DNA of 64,000 bases from Candidatus Hydrogenedens sp. GTDB lineage: Bacteria; Hydrogenedentota; Hydrogenedentia; Hydrogenedentales; JAEUWI01. This document shows, piece after piece, positions 1-9,024 of this stretch. The stretch's first letter is position 1. The number at the start of each line of letters is the position of its first letter. Location of the stretch: assembly GCA_016125095.1 (NCBI GenBank), contig WGMK01000005.1, forward strand, positions 62,001-126,000, given 5' to 3'. The translations under genes were made by a program, and so were the position numbers. The notes under the pieces are model-generated. The model ran no database searches. It saw only the letters and a program-made list of their open reading frames with translations, and was not told where the DNA came from.

Positions 1-654
1 CGGGATAAATTTCCCCAACACTACAGCGCGGCCTTCCATTTTCTGATTCCGAACGTGCTCAGCGTCACCGCGATCGCTACGGCGTTCTCGTTCACCCAGA
101 ACATTCAGCCGCTGGAGTGGCTGATGCTGCCCGGGGCGTTTCTGGTGGCCAACCTCATCGAGTGGTGGGTACATAAGGGGCCGCTGCACCACCGACGGCC
201 GGGCCTGGAAATCGCCTTCGAGCGGCACACCTTATCCCATCACGAATATTTTCATGACGACAGCATGGCAGCCGCGAAGCCGCGGGATTATTACTACGTG
301 CTGTTTCCCGTTTGGGGAATCTTTGCGATTTTCGTGCCGGCGCTTCCGATTGCGGCAGCGGCATGGTTCGCCTTCAGTTGGAATGCCGCCATGCTGTTTC
401 TTGCGACGGCGGCGTTCTACTTCATCTTTTACGAGTGGATGCACCTCATCTATCATCTCCCCGAGAATCACCCCGTGGTTCGGGCGAGGTTCATGCAGTT
501 TCTGCAGCGCCACCACCGGCTGCACCACAACAAGCGCCTGATGCAGAAATACAACTTTAACGTGACCTTCCCTATCGCCGACTACCTGTTTGGCACGGCG
601 TACCGCGAGCCAACGCGCGAAAGCCTTTCCGGTACCAACGGCGCACGGAGCTGA
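1..654 (+). CDS. Fatty acid hydroxylase / sterol desaturase superfamily membrane protein (5' partial)
   Basis: The frame is open from base 1 to the TGA at 652-654 (217 residues visible), so the true start lies outside the window; the GTG at 55 is internal to the hydrophobic N-terminus. Several hydrophobic segments alternate with histidine clusters typical of the non-haem di-iron hydroxylase superfamily: HKGPLHH, HTLSHH, EWMHLIYH and HRLHH. Members sit in the membrane and hydroxylate or desaturate lipids, sterols or carotenoids; the substrate here cannot be told from sequence. The TetR gene starts 4 bases after the stop, so the two are probably co-transcribed. The family assignment is good and the specific reaction is unknown. 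Confidence 0.75.
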   Translation, partial: RDKFPQHYSAAFHFLIPNVLSVTAIATAFSFTQNIQPLEWLMLPGAFLVANLIEWWVHKGPLHHRRPGLEIAFERHTLSHHEYFHDDSMAAAKPRDYYYVLFPVWGIFAIFVPALPIAAAAWFAFSWNAAMLFLATAAFYFIFYEWMHLIYHLPENHPVVRARFMQFLQRHHRLHHNKRLMQKYNFNVTFPIADYLFGTAYREPTRESLSGTNGARS

Positions 655-658
655 CAAG

Positions 659-1291
659 ATGGTGCAAGTACTCAAAGAAGAAGTCCGCACGCGGATACTC
701 AAGGCGGGACGCGCCGAGTTTCTAGAGAAGGATTTTCAAAGCGCCAACATGCGCTCCATTGCCAAGCGCGCCGGGTGCGGGTTGAGCAATCTTTACAACT
801 ACTTCAAGAGCAAGGACGCGCTCTTCGAGGCCCTGGTAGAGCCCACGATGATGGATTTCTACCAGGTGATTGCCGAAGCTCACACGCGCCTACCCGAAAA
901 CGGCGCCGTGGTGCTTACCTTCGAACAGGAGCGGGTGCACTTCATGGTCGCGCTCGAATTCCTGCGCGACCACCGGGAAGACGTGATTCTCCTGGTGCTC
1001 AAGTCCGAAGGTTCCACCGTGCACCTCTGGCACGAGGCCGCTATCCAGGCCTATGAAACAGTCTGGTTCAACTACATCGACTATCTTCGGAAGAACTTCC
1101 CCGACGAGCACGGCTACAAAATCAGCGAGTTTTTCGTGCACAACATCTCGCGCTTTTACTTCAACACCCTGGTCGAGTTCCTCAAGCAGGATCTGTCCTT
1201 CGAGCAGATGGAACAGCATGTTGAAGAACTGCTGCGCTACGCGCACGGCGGCATCCACGCGCTCTTGCTGAATCAGGGCAAGATCGAATAG
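659..1291 (+). CDS. TetR/AcrR-family transcriptional regulator
   Basis: A 210-residue protein. The N-terminal ~60 residues form a TetR helix-turn-helix: ILKAGRAEFLEKDF, then MRSIAKRAGCGLSNLYNYFKSK with the typical YNYF recognition helix and FEALV after it. The rest is helical ligand-binding domain. The ATG at 659 is preferred: the same frame extends upstream to 590, but that part overlaps the hydroxylase and does not resemble a TetR N-terminus. It follows the hydroxylase stop by 4 bases, which suggests it controls that gene or a lipid-related pathway; this is inference from position. The ligand is unknown. Confidence 0.85.
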   Translation: MVQVLKEEVRTRILKAGRAEFLEKDFQSANMRSIAKRAGCGLSNLYNYFKSKDALFEALVEPTMMDFYQVIAEAHTRLPENGAVVLTFEQERVHFMVALEFLRDHREDVILLVLKSEGSTVHLWHEAAIQAYETVWFNYIDYLRKNFPDEHGYKISEFFVHNISRFYFNTLVEFLKQDLSFEQMEQHVEELLRYAHGGIHALLLNQGKIE

Positions 1292-1319
1292 AACGCCGGC
1301 ACCGGCGATGTGCCGCTGC

Positions 1320-2864
1320 TCAGTTGAGGAGCAAGGCCAGCCGCGGCAGAAAACACTCGCGCCGGATCGGCTTGACCAGGAAATCGCACACGTCCTTTTC
1401 CCGGCATTCACGCACAGTATAGCGGTCGCTGTGCGACGAGGTCACCACGATGGGCGGGCAATCGGGCTGGAAGTGTTTTCGCAGGTAGTCGATGATGCCG
1501 GGGCCGCTGATGCCCGGCATGTGCAGGTCCGTCAATATGACGTCGAATCGCTGATCGCTGTGAAAGCGGCACGCATCTCCGACGTTGCGGGCAATCGTCA
1601 CCTGCATGCCCGCGGAAATCAGCATGTCCGAAAGCGTCTGGCCTGCCATGAGATCGTCTTCGATCACCAACGCGCACTTTCCGGCAAGACACTCCAGAGA
1701 GACGCTACCCGACTCAGGAGTAACGTCTTCGGGCACGGACGGTTTCGCAGGCTGCTCCGGCGCGGGCAACGTAAACCAGAAACAGCTGCCTTCCCCCGGC
1801 GCGCTGTTGAGTCCAATCTTGCCGCCATGCAGCTCGACAAGACGGCGGCTCAGCGCGAGCCCGAGTCCCTTCCCCCCCATGTCCGTATCGCGCAATCGAT
1901 CGACTTGGGCGTAGTCGCTGAACAATCGCGATTGCGCATCTTTCGGGACTCCGACACCAGAGTCCTGCACCAAAACCATAAATCCGCCACCATCGGAAGG
2001 CTGCGCAGATACGGAAATTTCGCCGCCGGCGGGCGTATATTTCACGGCATTGGAGAGCAGGTTTAGCAGCACCTGTCTACACTTGCGCAGGTCGCCCTCC
2101 ACCTCCGGCAACCCGCGTCCGATCCGGCACGTCACATTCAGTTGCTTGTTCAGGAACAAGCTGTCCATCATCGAGAGGACCGGAGCGACCAACTCGTCGA
2201 CACTGAAGCGTCCGCGCTCGAGCTCGAAAGCATTGGCGTCGATCTGGGTAATGTCGAGCACGTCGTTCACGAGCGCAAGCAGGTGTTTGCCGCTGGCCTC
2301 GAGGCGCGCCAGATACTCGGCATACCGCGGGCTGCCTGCCTCGGGTTGCGTCACGCTCATCAAGTCGGCCGTGCCCAGGACCACCTGAAGCGGCGTCCGA
2401 AGTTCGTGGCTGATGCAGGCAAGAAAGTGATTTTTCGCCGCGACCGCCTGCTCCGCGCGCAACTTCGCCTCGAGGTATTCCTGCTGTACCCGGCGCAGGC
2501 GTACTTGCGTGCGGACGCGGGCGCGCACCTCCTCGGGCTCGATGGGCTTGGGCACGTAGTCCACCGCCCCGCATTGGAATCCCCTGACAATATCGGTTGT
2601 TTCGTCCAATACGCTGACGAAAACAATGGGAACATCCTGAAATTCTTGCTTCGCTTTCAGCTGACGGCAGACTTCATAACCATCCAGATCCGGCAATTGA
2701 ATATCCAGCAGTATGCAATCCGGAATCGAAGCTTCGGCCAAGTCGATGGCTTGTCGGCCGGTGACAGCGGCAGTGACGCGGTATTGGTCCTTCAACGTTT
2801 CCAGAAGGATCGCCACGTTCTCGGGTTCATCGTCGACGATCAAAACGCTGGGTTTATCTGACAT
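1320..2864 (-). CDS. Soluble hybrid histidine kinase, REC-HisKA-HATPase-REC
   Basis: A 514-residue cytoplasmic protein with no membrane segment. The N-terminal receiver (about 5-120) has phospho-acceptor D54 in LLDIQLPDLDG. A short coiled linker leads to HisKA with H153 (ISHELRTPL), then HATPase_c with the N box (LLSNAVKYT), DSGVGV and GKGLGLALS. A second receiver (about 396-514) has D446 (LTDLHMPG) and a final K in LVKPI. A kinase between two receivers is typically driven by another phosphodonor. It is transcribed divergently from the large PAS kinase at 3031, 166 bases away, so the two may be partners; that is inference. Confidence 0.9.
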   Translation of the reverse strand: MSDKPSVLIVDDEPENVAILLETLKDQYRVTAAVTGRQAIDLAEASIPDCILLDIQLPDLDGYEVCRQLKAKQEFQDVPIVFVSVLDETTDIVRGFQCGAVDYVPKPIEPEEVRARVRTQVRLRRVQQEYLEAKLRAEQAVAAKNHFLACISHELRTPLQVVLGTADLMSVTQPEAGSPRYAEYLARLEASGKHLLALVNDVLDITQIDANAFELERGRFSVDELVAPVLSMMDSLFLNKQLNVTCRIGRGLPEVEGDLRKCRQVLLNLLSNAVKYTPAGGEISVSAQPSDGGGFMVLVQDSGVGVPKDAQSRLFSDYAQVDRLRDTDMGGKGLGLALSRRLVELHGGKIGLNSAPGEGSCFWFTLPAPEQPAKPSVPEDVTPESGSVSLECLAGKCALVIEDDLMAGQTLSDMLISAGMQVTIARNVGDACRFHSDQRFDVILTDLHMPGISGPGIIDYLRKHFQPDCPPIVVTSSHSDRYTVRECREKDVCDFLVKPIRRECFLPRLALLLN

Positions 2865-3030
2865 GAAGCTACCTTGTCACTATGCCGCGAAGGTCCATAG
2901 GATTTAGTCTCGCACTTTATCACGGCAGCGGTATGTTACGCCTTTTCGAAGTCGATATGGTATATGTAAGTGCCGCGGAGCGCCGCGGCATACTGCACGT
3001 TACGACCAATGGAGACGCTCGGAACAGCCT

Positions 3031-6000
3031 ATGTTCTCGCCCGTTTTTCTGGTCTGGGTATTCGACGCCTTCGTCATCTACGCGTCGGTACTCCTGTGTC
3101 ACAGCCTCCGCGAACGGCTGAGCCTGGCGCCGCTCTTCGTGCTGATGGGCTTCATGGCCTCGGTCATGATGTGGATCGGCGGCAATGGCGCGCGCTTCGA
3201 GTTCGCCGGTATGACGGTGTACTGGGGCTCGACGGTCTATGCCGGCCTGATTCTCGCCGCACTGCTACTCTACGCCTTCGACGGCACGTCGGCGGCGCGC
3301 ACGGCCATGGGGGCCACGTTGCTGGTGACCTTGGGCACTTATGCCTCGACGACCGCTCTGAACGCCCAGGCGGTGAATGGCTTCCTGCAGATGGAGACGC
3401 TGGTCCCGCATCCCCCGCTACGCTCTTACTTGGCCTCTGCGGGTTCGACCATCTGCAATCTCATCATCATGGCGGTGGTGTGGGAAGCCTGCGCCAAGTA
3501 CCGGTTCACCCGGCCGCTGCCTGTCCGGATTTTCCTCACGCTGCTGCTGACGCTCTACTCAGACTCGTTCACCTATGTGAGCATTTCCTTCGGCGATTCA
3601 CCGCATTATTGGGCGATACTGGAAGGCAACCTGACTGATCGCCTCATGCTCGTGTTGCTGCTGCTTCCCTTTATGGTGCTCTACATCCGGTGGCAGAAAG
3701 AGGTGCATGGCGCGACGCTTTCCACGGGAGACATCTTCGCCATCCTGAAGTTCAGCGGCGAATCCGAGCGGCAGCTTTCGCTGGCGCGCGCCGAAATCGA
3801 GGAGCGGCGCCTGCTGGAGACCGCGCTGCGCGATCGCGAGGAACAGTTCCGCACGCTGGTCGGCAACATTCCCGGGGTCACCTTCCGCTGCGCCATCAAT
3901 CAGAACTGGACCATGCTGTACATCAGCGATTCCGTCGAAGAACTGACCGGCTATCCGGCAAGCGATTTTCTGGACGACGCCGTGCGGAGCTTCGAAAGTG
4001 TGATTCATCCCGACGACCGCGAGATGGTCGCCCATTTGGTCCAAGAAGCCTGCGACGCCCATGTCGCCTACTCCGTCAATTACCGCGTATGCCATGCGGA
4101 TGGCAGCACCCGATGGGTCGGGGAAAAAGGCCAGGCCTCCTACGACGAATCGGGGATGGCGCTGTGGCTGGACGGCGTGATATCGGACATCACGGACCGG
4201 CTCGAAGCGGAGCGGGCCGTGAAGTCGAGTGAAGAGCGACTGCTCCTGGCGCTCGATGCGAGCGCCGATGGGCTCTGGGACCGCGACTTCGTGGCGAACA
4301 CGACGTATCACAGCCCCCAATACTTCCGCATGCTCGGCTACGATCCGGATGAGATGGAGTGCAAACACGTCGACTGGACCGAGCTTTTGCATCCGGAAGA
4401 TGTTGAGCGTGTGCTGGCGCACGAAACCGAACGGCTCGCCAGCCCCGAGGGCGTGTTCGCGATCGAGTTCCGCATGCGCGCGGCGGACGGCAGCTACCGC
4501 TGGATTCTATCGCGCGGCAAGGCCGTGACACGCCAGGACGACGGCGCACCGATTCGCGTCATCGGCACCCATACCGACATCACCGTACTCAAGGAGGCCA
4601 TCGCCCAGAGCCAGCGCTATGAATTCATCGTGAACGCCGTGCAGGATGCGATGAGTTTCATCGACGCGGAGTACCGCTATATCGCCGTCAACGACGCCTG
4701 GTGCACGGTATTCGGCAGCTCGCGCGAGGAGGTCATCGGCAGCACCGTCGCGGAAACGTGGAGACCCGAGGTATTCGAGTCACAAATCAAGCCGCGGCTG
4801 AACCAGGCGCTTGCGGGCGAGCAGGTACTCTACGAAGAATGGTTGACCTTGCCTGGGGGAGACCACCGCTGCTGCGAGGTCATGCTCTATCCCTACCGCG
4901 GCGAATCCGACGACGCGTCGTTTGTTGTCACGGTGACACACGACGTGACGGAACGGGTGATGACCGAACAGGCGCGCAAGGAATCCGAATCGCGTCTGCG
5001 CCGCATCTTCGAGACGGCCAGCGAAGGCATCTGGGTGATCGATAAGGAATTCCGCACGACGCAGGTGAATGCCGCGATGTGCCGCATCCTGGCGCGCGAG
5101 GCTGAGGATATCATTGGCCATGAGGTCGCCGAATTCTCATCCGATCGGGGACGGAGCCTGCAACTCGCCGAATTGGCCAGGCGCGTGGACGGTATCAGCT
5201 CATCCTATGAGATGGAGTATCTGCGGCCCGATGGGACGCCGGTGCCCTGCCTGGTAAGCGGCAGCCCGATGTACGACGAGTCCGGCGAGCGCATCGGCTC
5301 CTTCGCGATGATCACCGACTTGACCGAACTGAAGCGCGCCGAGGCGGCCGTGCGGGAAAGCGAGGCCTACTTCCGTGCCCTGTTCAAAAACGCCGCCGCA
5401 GGCATCCTGAACGAGGACGACTCGGGACGTTTCGCCGGCGCGAACGACGCCAGCCTTGCGATGCTGGGGTATTCGCTGGAAGAACTCAATCAGCTCAACC
5501 TGCACGATATCGTCGACCCCGAGGACTACGCGGCCGCCCGGGAATTAAGCGCGAGCCTCGAGGACGGACAAACCGATTCCTACCAGGCCGAACTCCGCTT
5601 CCGCCGGAAGGACGGCGAGCTTCGCTGGTGCGACACGCGCGCCAATGCGGTCCGCGCGCAGGATGGGGCGCACACGATGACGGTGATATCGCTTACCGAC
5701 ATCACGCCACTGAAAGTGCTGAACGCAGAACTCGGGGCGGCCAAGGAACAGGCCGAGAGCGCCACGCGCGCCAAGAGCGATTTCCTGGCCACCATGTCGC
5801 ATGAAATACGGACGCCCATGAATGCCATCATCGGCATGGCCCACCTGGCGCTGAAGACCGAGCTCACCCCCAAGCAGCGCGATTATCTCCGCAAGATTCA
5901 GTCCTCCGCCTCGGCCTTGCTCGGCATCATCAACGATATCCTCGATTTCTCTAAAATCGAGGCGGGCCGGCTCGAGCTGGAGAACGTGGATTTCAGTCTC

Positions 6001-7956
6001 GACAGCGTGCTTGAGAACCTCGCCGACATGCTGAATGTGCGCGCCAAGGAGCGCGAGAACCTCGAGATTCTTTTCGACGTGCCGCCGGAAGTGCCGCGCG
6101 ATCTCACCGGCGATCCCCTGCGGTTGAGCCAAATGCTCATCAACCTGGGCAGCAACGCAGTCAAGTTCACGACGACTGGCGAGATCATCGTCAGCGTCTC
6201 CGAAGTTCAACGCGACGACAATTCGGTGGTGCTGCGATTCTCCGTACGCGACACCGGCGTGGGCATGTCGGACGAGCAGCGCCAGAGGCTGTTTCAACCA
6301 TTCGCCCAGGCGGACAGTTCCACGACGCGGCGGTACGGGGGCACGGGACTCGGGCTCAGTATCTGCAAGCGGCTGTCGGAGCTGATGGGCGGCACCATCG
6401 GGGTATCCAGCGAACTGGGCAAGGGCAGCGAGTTCTACTTTACGGCGCCGCTCGGGCTGCAGAACCCCCGCGAGGTCCACCGCAGTAACATGCGGCGCCT
6501 CGGCCCGCTTCGCATCCTCATCGTGGATGACAGCGCCACCAGCCGGGAGATCCTGTCCAGCACCCTGCGGGGATTCGGCTATGAGACGGAGCAGGCCGCG
6601 GATGGGCGCCTCGCGCTGGATCGCCTTGCGCACGTGGAGCGACCCTACGACATCATTCTGATGGACTGGAAAATGCCCGGCATGGACGGCATCGAGTGTG
6701 TGCGTCGGGCCCGGGCGATGACGCCCCCCTGCGAGGCGAAGGTGCTTCTGGTCACGGCCTACGGGCGGGACGAGGTACTGCGGGAGGCCGAGGCCGCCGG
6801 CATTGATGGCGTGCTCGTGAAGCCCGTCAGCCAATCCATGTTGTTCGACGCTATCCTGTCGGCCTTCGGCGAGCACGCGGCATACGGCGACGCGGCCGCG
6901 CATGCGCCGGATGACTTTTCCCTGCTGGGGCTCCGCATACTCCTGGTGGAAGACAACGAAATCAATCAGCAGGTTGCCCAGGAGTTGTTGGTCGGCGCGG
7001 GGGCCGAGGTAACGTTAGCATCGAATGGCGCCGAGGGCGCCGAGGCCGCCCTGCGCGGCGGATTCGATCTCGTGCTGATGGATTGCCAGATGCCCGTGAT
7101 GGACGGCTTCGACGCGACGCGGGCCATCCGGAAGACCATCGATTCCGAGGCGCTGCCGATTATCGCCATGACGGCCAATGCGATGGCTGGAGACCGCGAC
7201 CGTTGTATCGAGGCTGGAATGGACGACCATATACCCAAACCGATTGACCCGAATCAGTTGTACCAAACGATTCTGCGCCATACCCGGCAGACCGCAGACG
7301 CAAGTATCGCGGGCACGCATACGCCCGCCCACTCGATGCCCGAGTCCATTCCGAATATCCCGGGCCTCGACGTGGAAAACGGCCTGCGCCGGCTCAATGG
7401 CAACCTGGCGCTGTACAAGCGTCTCGTCACGCAGTTTGTCGGCAAGTACGCGAATCTGCGCGAACAAGTGGAATCATCGCTGGCGAAGAGTGATCGCGAT
7501 GGGGCGGCGCGGGCGGCCCATTCGGTAAAGGGCGTCGCAGGCAATCTTTCGGCGGGTCCCCTGTTCGAGGCGGCCAAGCGGCTCGAGACAGAATTGCTGC
7601 GGGGCGCGGATATGAACGATGCTTCGATGCTCCGAGCGCTGGAAGAAACAGTTTCAACCATCGAATCCATCGGTGAATCCATTTCCGATTGGTGCGAGCA
7701 AAAGCCGGCCAACGAGTCGGATGGCGCCGATGACCGGGCATTGCCTGAGCGGTTGCAGCAGCTTCGCCATCTCGCAGACCACGATCTGGCCGAGGCGCAG
7801 CGCGTATTAGAAGGCCTCGACGGCCTCGCGAAGTCTGCCGCGGCCCGTGTGCTGGTAGCTCGCCTCGAAGAAATGCTTTCCAATTTCGATATTGACGGCC
7901 TGAAGTCTGCCATTGACCACTACTCGGCCCCGAACGAATCGGCGAACCAGGAGTAA
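3031..7956 (+). CDS. Membrane-bound five-PAS hybrid histidine kinase with two receivers and Hpt
   Basis: A 1641-residue sensor. Residues 1-215 contain about seven hydrophobic segments of a family I cannot name. A helical linker follows, then five PAS/PAC units: about 270-390, 395-525, 530-650, 655-780 and 785-900. HisKA has H924 ([12 protein letters not shown]), followed by HATPase_c ([16 protein letters not shown]). Receiver 1 has D1212 ([11 protein letters not shown]) and receiver 2 has D1351 ([11 protein letters not shown]). The Hpt domain has H1497 ([10 protein letters not shown]), and about 75 helical residues follow. All phosphorelay residues are present, so it should be active. The HD-GYP regulator starts 4 bases after its stop and is the likely output partner. 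Confidence 0.92.
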   Translation: MFSPVFLVWVFDAFVIYASVLLCHSLRERLSLAPLFVLMGFMASVMMWIGGNGARFEFAGMTVYWGSTVYAGLILAALLLYAFDGTSAARTAMGATLLVTLGTYASTTALNAQAVNGFLQMETLVPHPPLRSYLASAGSTICNLIIMAVVWEACAKYRFTRPLPVRIFLTLLLTLYSDSFTYVSISFGDSPHYWAILEGNLTDRLMLVLLLLPFMVLYIRWQKEVHGATLSTGDIFAILKFSGESERQLSLARAEIEERRLLETALRDREEQFRTLVGNIPGVTFRCAINQNWTMLYISDSVEELTGYPASDFLDDAVRSFESVIHPDDREMVAHLVQEACDAHVAYSVNYRVCHADGSTRWVGEKGQASYDESGMALWLDGVISDITDRLEAERAVKSSEERLLLALDASADGLWDRDFVANTTYHSPQYFRMLGYDPDEMECKHVDWTELLHPEDVERVLAHETERLASPEGVFAIEFRMRAADGSYRWILSRGKAVTRQDDGAPIRVIGTHTDITVLKEAIAQSQRYEFIVNAVQDAMSFIDAEYRYIAVNDAWCTVFGSSREEVIGSTVAETWRPEVFESQIKPRLNQALAGEQVLYEEWLTLPGGDHRCCEVMLYPYRGESDDASFVVTVTHDVTERVMTEQARKESESRLRRIFETASEGIWVIDKEFRTTQVNAAMCRILAREAEDIIGHEVAEFSSDRGRSLQLAELARRVDGISSSYEMEYLRPDGTPVPCLVSGSPMYDESGERIGSFAMITDLTELKRAEAAVRESEAYFRALFKNAAAGILNEDDSGRFAGANDASLAMLGYSLEELNQLNLHDIVDPEDYAAARELSASLEDGQTDSYQAELRFRRKDGELRWCDTRANAVRAQDGAHTMTVISLTDITPLKVLNAELGAAKEQAESATRAKSDFLATMSHEIRTPMNAIIGMAHLALKTELTPKQRDYLRKIQSSASALLGIINDILDFSKIEAGRLELENVDFSLDSVLENLADMLNVRAKERENLEILFDVPPEVPRDLTGDPLRLSQMLINLGSNAVKFTTTGEIIVSVSEVQRDDNSVVLRFSVRDTGVGMSDEQRQRLFQPFAQADSSTTRRYGGTGLGLSICKRLSELMGGTIGVSSELGKGSEFYFTAPLGLQNPREVHRSNMRRLGPLRILIVDDSATSREILSSTLRGFGYETEQAADGRLALDRLAHVERPYDIILMDWKMPGMDGIECVRRARAMTPPCEAKVLLVTAYGRDEVLREAEAAGIDGVLVKPVSQSMLFDAILSAFGEHAAYGDAAAHAPDDFSLLGLRILLVEDNEINQQVAQELLVGAGAEVTLASNGAEGAEAALRGGFDLVLMDCQMPVMDGFDATRAIRKTIDSEALPIIAMTANAMAGDRDRCIEAGMDDHIPKPIDPNQLYQTILRHTRQTADASIAGTHTPAHSMPESIPNIPGLDVENGLRRLNGNLALYKRLVTQFVGKYANLREQVESSLAKSDRDGAARAAHSVKGVAGNLSAGPLFEAAKRLETELLRGADMNDASMLRALEETVSTIESIGESISDWCEQKPANESDGADDRALPERLQQLRHLADHDLAEAQRVLEGLDGLAKSAAARVLVARLEEMLSNFDIDGLKSAIDHYSAPNESANQE

Positions 7957-7960
7957 TTCC

Positions 7961-9022
7961 ATGTCGGAAACCCGCGCCCGCATCCTTATCGTCGACGACA
8001 CACCGGCGAACATCCATGTGCTGATGGAAGCCCTGAAGGATACCTATGCCATTACGGCTGCAACATCCGGGGCCAAGGCGCTGGATATTGCCCGGGGCGA
8101 AACGCCGCCGGACATCATTCTGCTGGATATCATGATGCCGGAGATGGACGGCTACGAGGTATGCCGCCAGCTCAAGGAGGATGTCCGGACGGAGCGCATT
8201 CCGGTGATCTTCATCACGGCGTTGACCGAAGAGGACGACGAGGCGAGGGGCCTCGATTTGGGCGCAGTCGATTTCGTCACCAAGCCGTTTCGGCCCGGCA
8301 TCGTGAAATCCCGCGTCCGGAACCACATCGAGCTCAAGCGTCACCGCGACAACCTGCAATGCCTCGTGAATGAGCAGGTCGAGGAGATTGCCGATTCGCA
8401 TATTGCCACCATTTTCGCGATGTCGAAACTCGCGGAATCGCGCGACGACGACACGGGCAAGCATTTGGAACGCACGCAGATCTATTGCCGGATGCTGGCC
8501 GAGCAGCTGGCGAAGCTCGAGGAACTGAAGCCTATTATCGACAGCCGTTATATCGAGACCATCTTCCACGCCAGCCCGCTGCACGACATCGGCAAGGTGG
8601 CCGTGCCCGATGCTGTGTTATGCAAGCCCGGGAAGTTGACCGACGACGAATTCGCCATCATGAAGACCCACACCATGCGCGGCGCGGAGACCCTGTTTCT
8701 GGTGGCGAAGCGCTACCCGAGCAACGAGTTCATCAACATGGGCCTCGACATTGCGCGGTGGCACCACGAAAAGTGGGCCGGCGGCGGCTATCCCGATGGC
8801 ATCAGCGGCCGGGAGATACCGCTATGCGCGCGCATCATGGCGGTGTCTGACGTCTACGACGCGCTCACCAGCAAGCGCTGCTACAAGGAAGCCATGCCGC
8901 ACGACAAGGCCGCCAGCATTCTGCGCAAGGACGCCGGCACGCATTTCGATCCGATGGTCGTCGAGGCCTTCGAGGCGATTCAGCACGAGTTCGACCACAT
9001 ACGCGGCGAGCTCGGCAACTGA
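7961..9022 (+). CDS. Response regulator with HD-GYP c-di-GMP phosphodiesterase domain
   Basis: A 353-residue protein. The receiver (about 7-122) has D56 (LLDIMMPEMDG) and the conserved lysine in FVTKPF. The HD-GYP domain occupies about 145-345 and keeps the diagnostic residues: HASPLHDIGK for the HD pair, and HHEKWAGGGYPDG containing GYP. HD-GYP proteins hydrolyse c-di-GMP. The ATG at 7961 is preferred because AGGAG lies 7 bases upstream; an in-frame start at 7913 would overlap the kinase. It sits 4 bases behind the five-PAS kinase in one operon, so a kinase-to-phosphodiesterase relay is the natural reading. Confidence 0.92.
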   Translation: MSETRARILIVDDTPANIHVLMEALKDTYAITAATSGAKALDIARGETPPDIILLDIMMPEMDGYEVCRQLKEDVRTERIPVIFITALTEEDDEARGLDLGAVDFVTKPFRPGIVKSRVRNHIELKRHRDNLQCLVNEQVEEIADSHIATIFAMSKLAESRDDDTGKHLERTQIYCRMLAEQLAKLEELKPIIDSRYIETIFHASPLHDIGKVAVPDAVLCKPGKLTDDEFAIMKTHTMRGAETLFLVAKRYPSNEFINMGLDIARWHHEKWAGGGYPDGISGREIPLCARIMAVSDVYDALTSKRCYKEAMPHDKAASILRKDAGTHFDPMVVEAFEAIQHEFDHIRGELGN

Positions 9023-9024
9023 AC

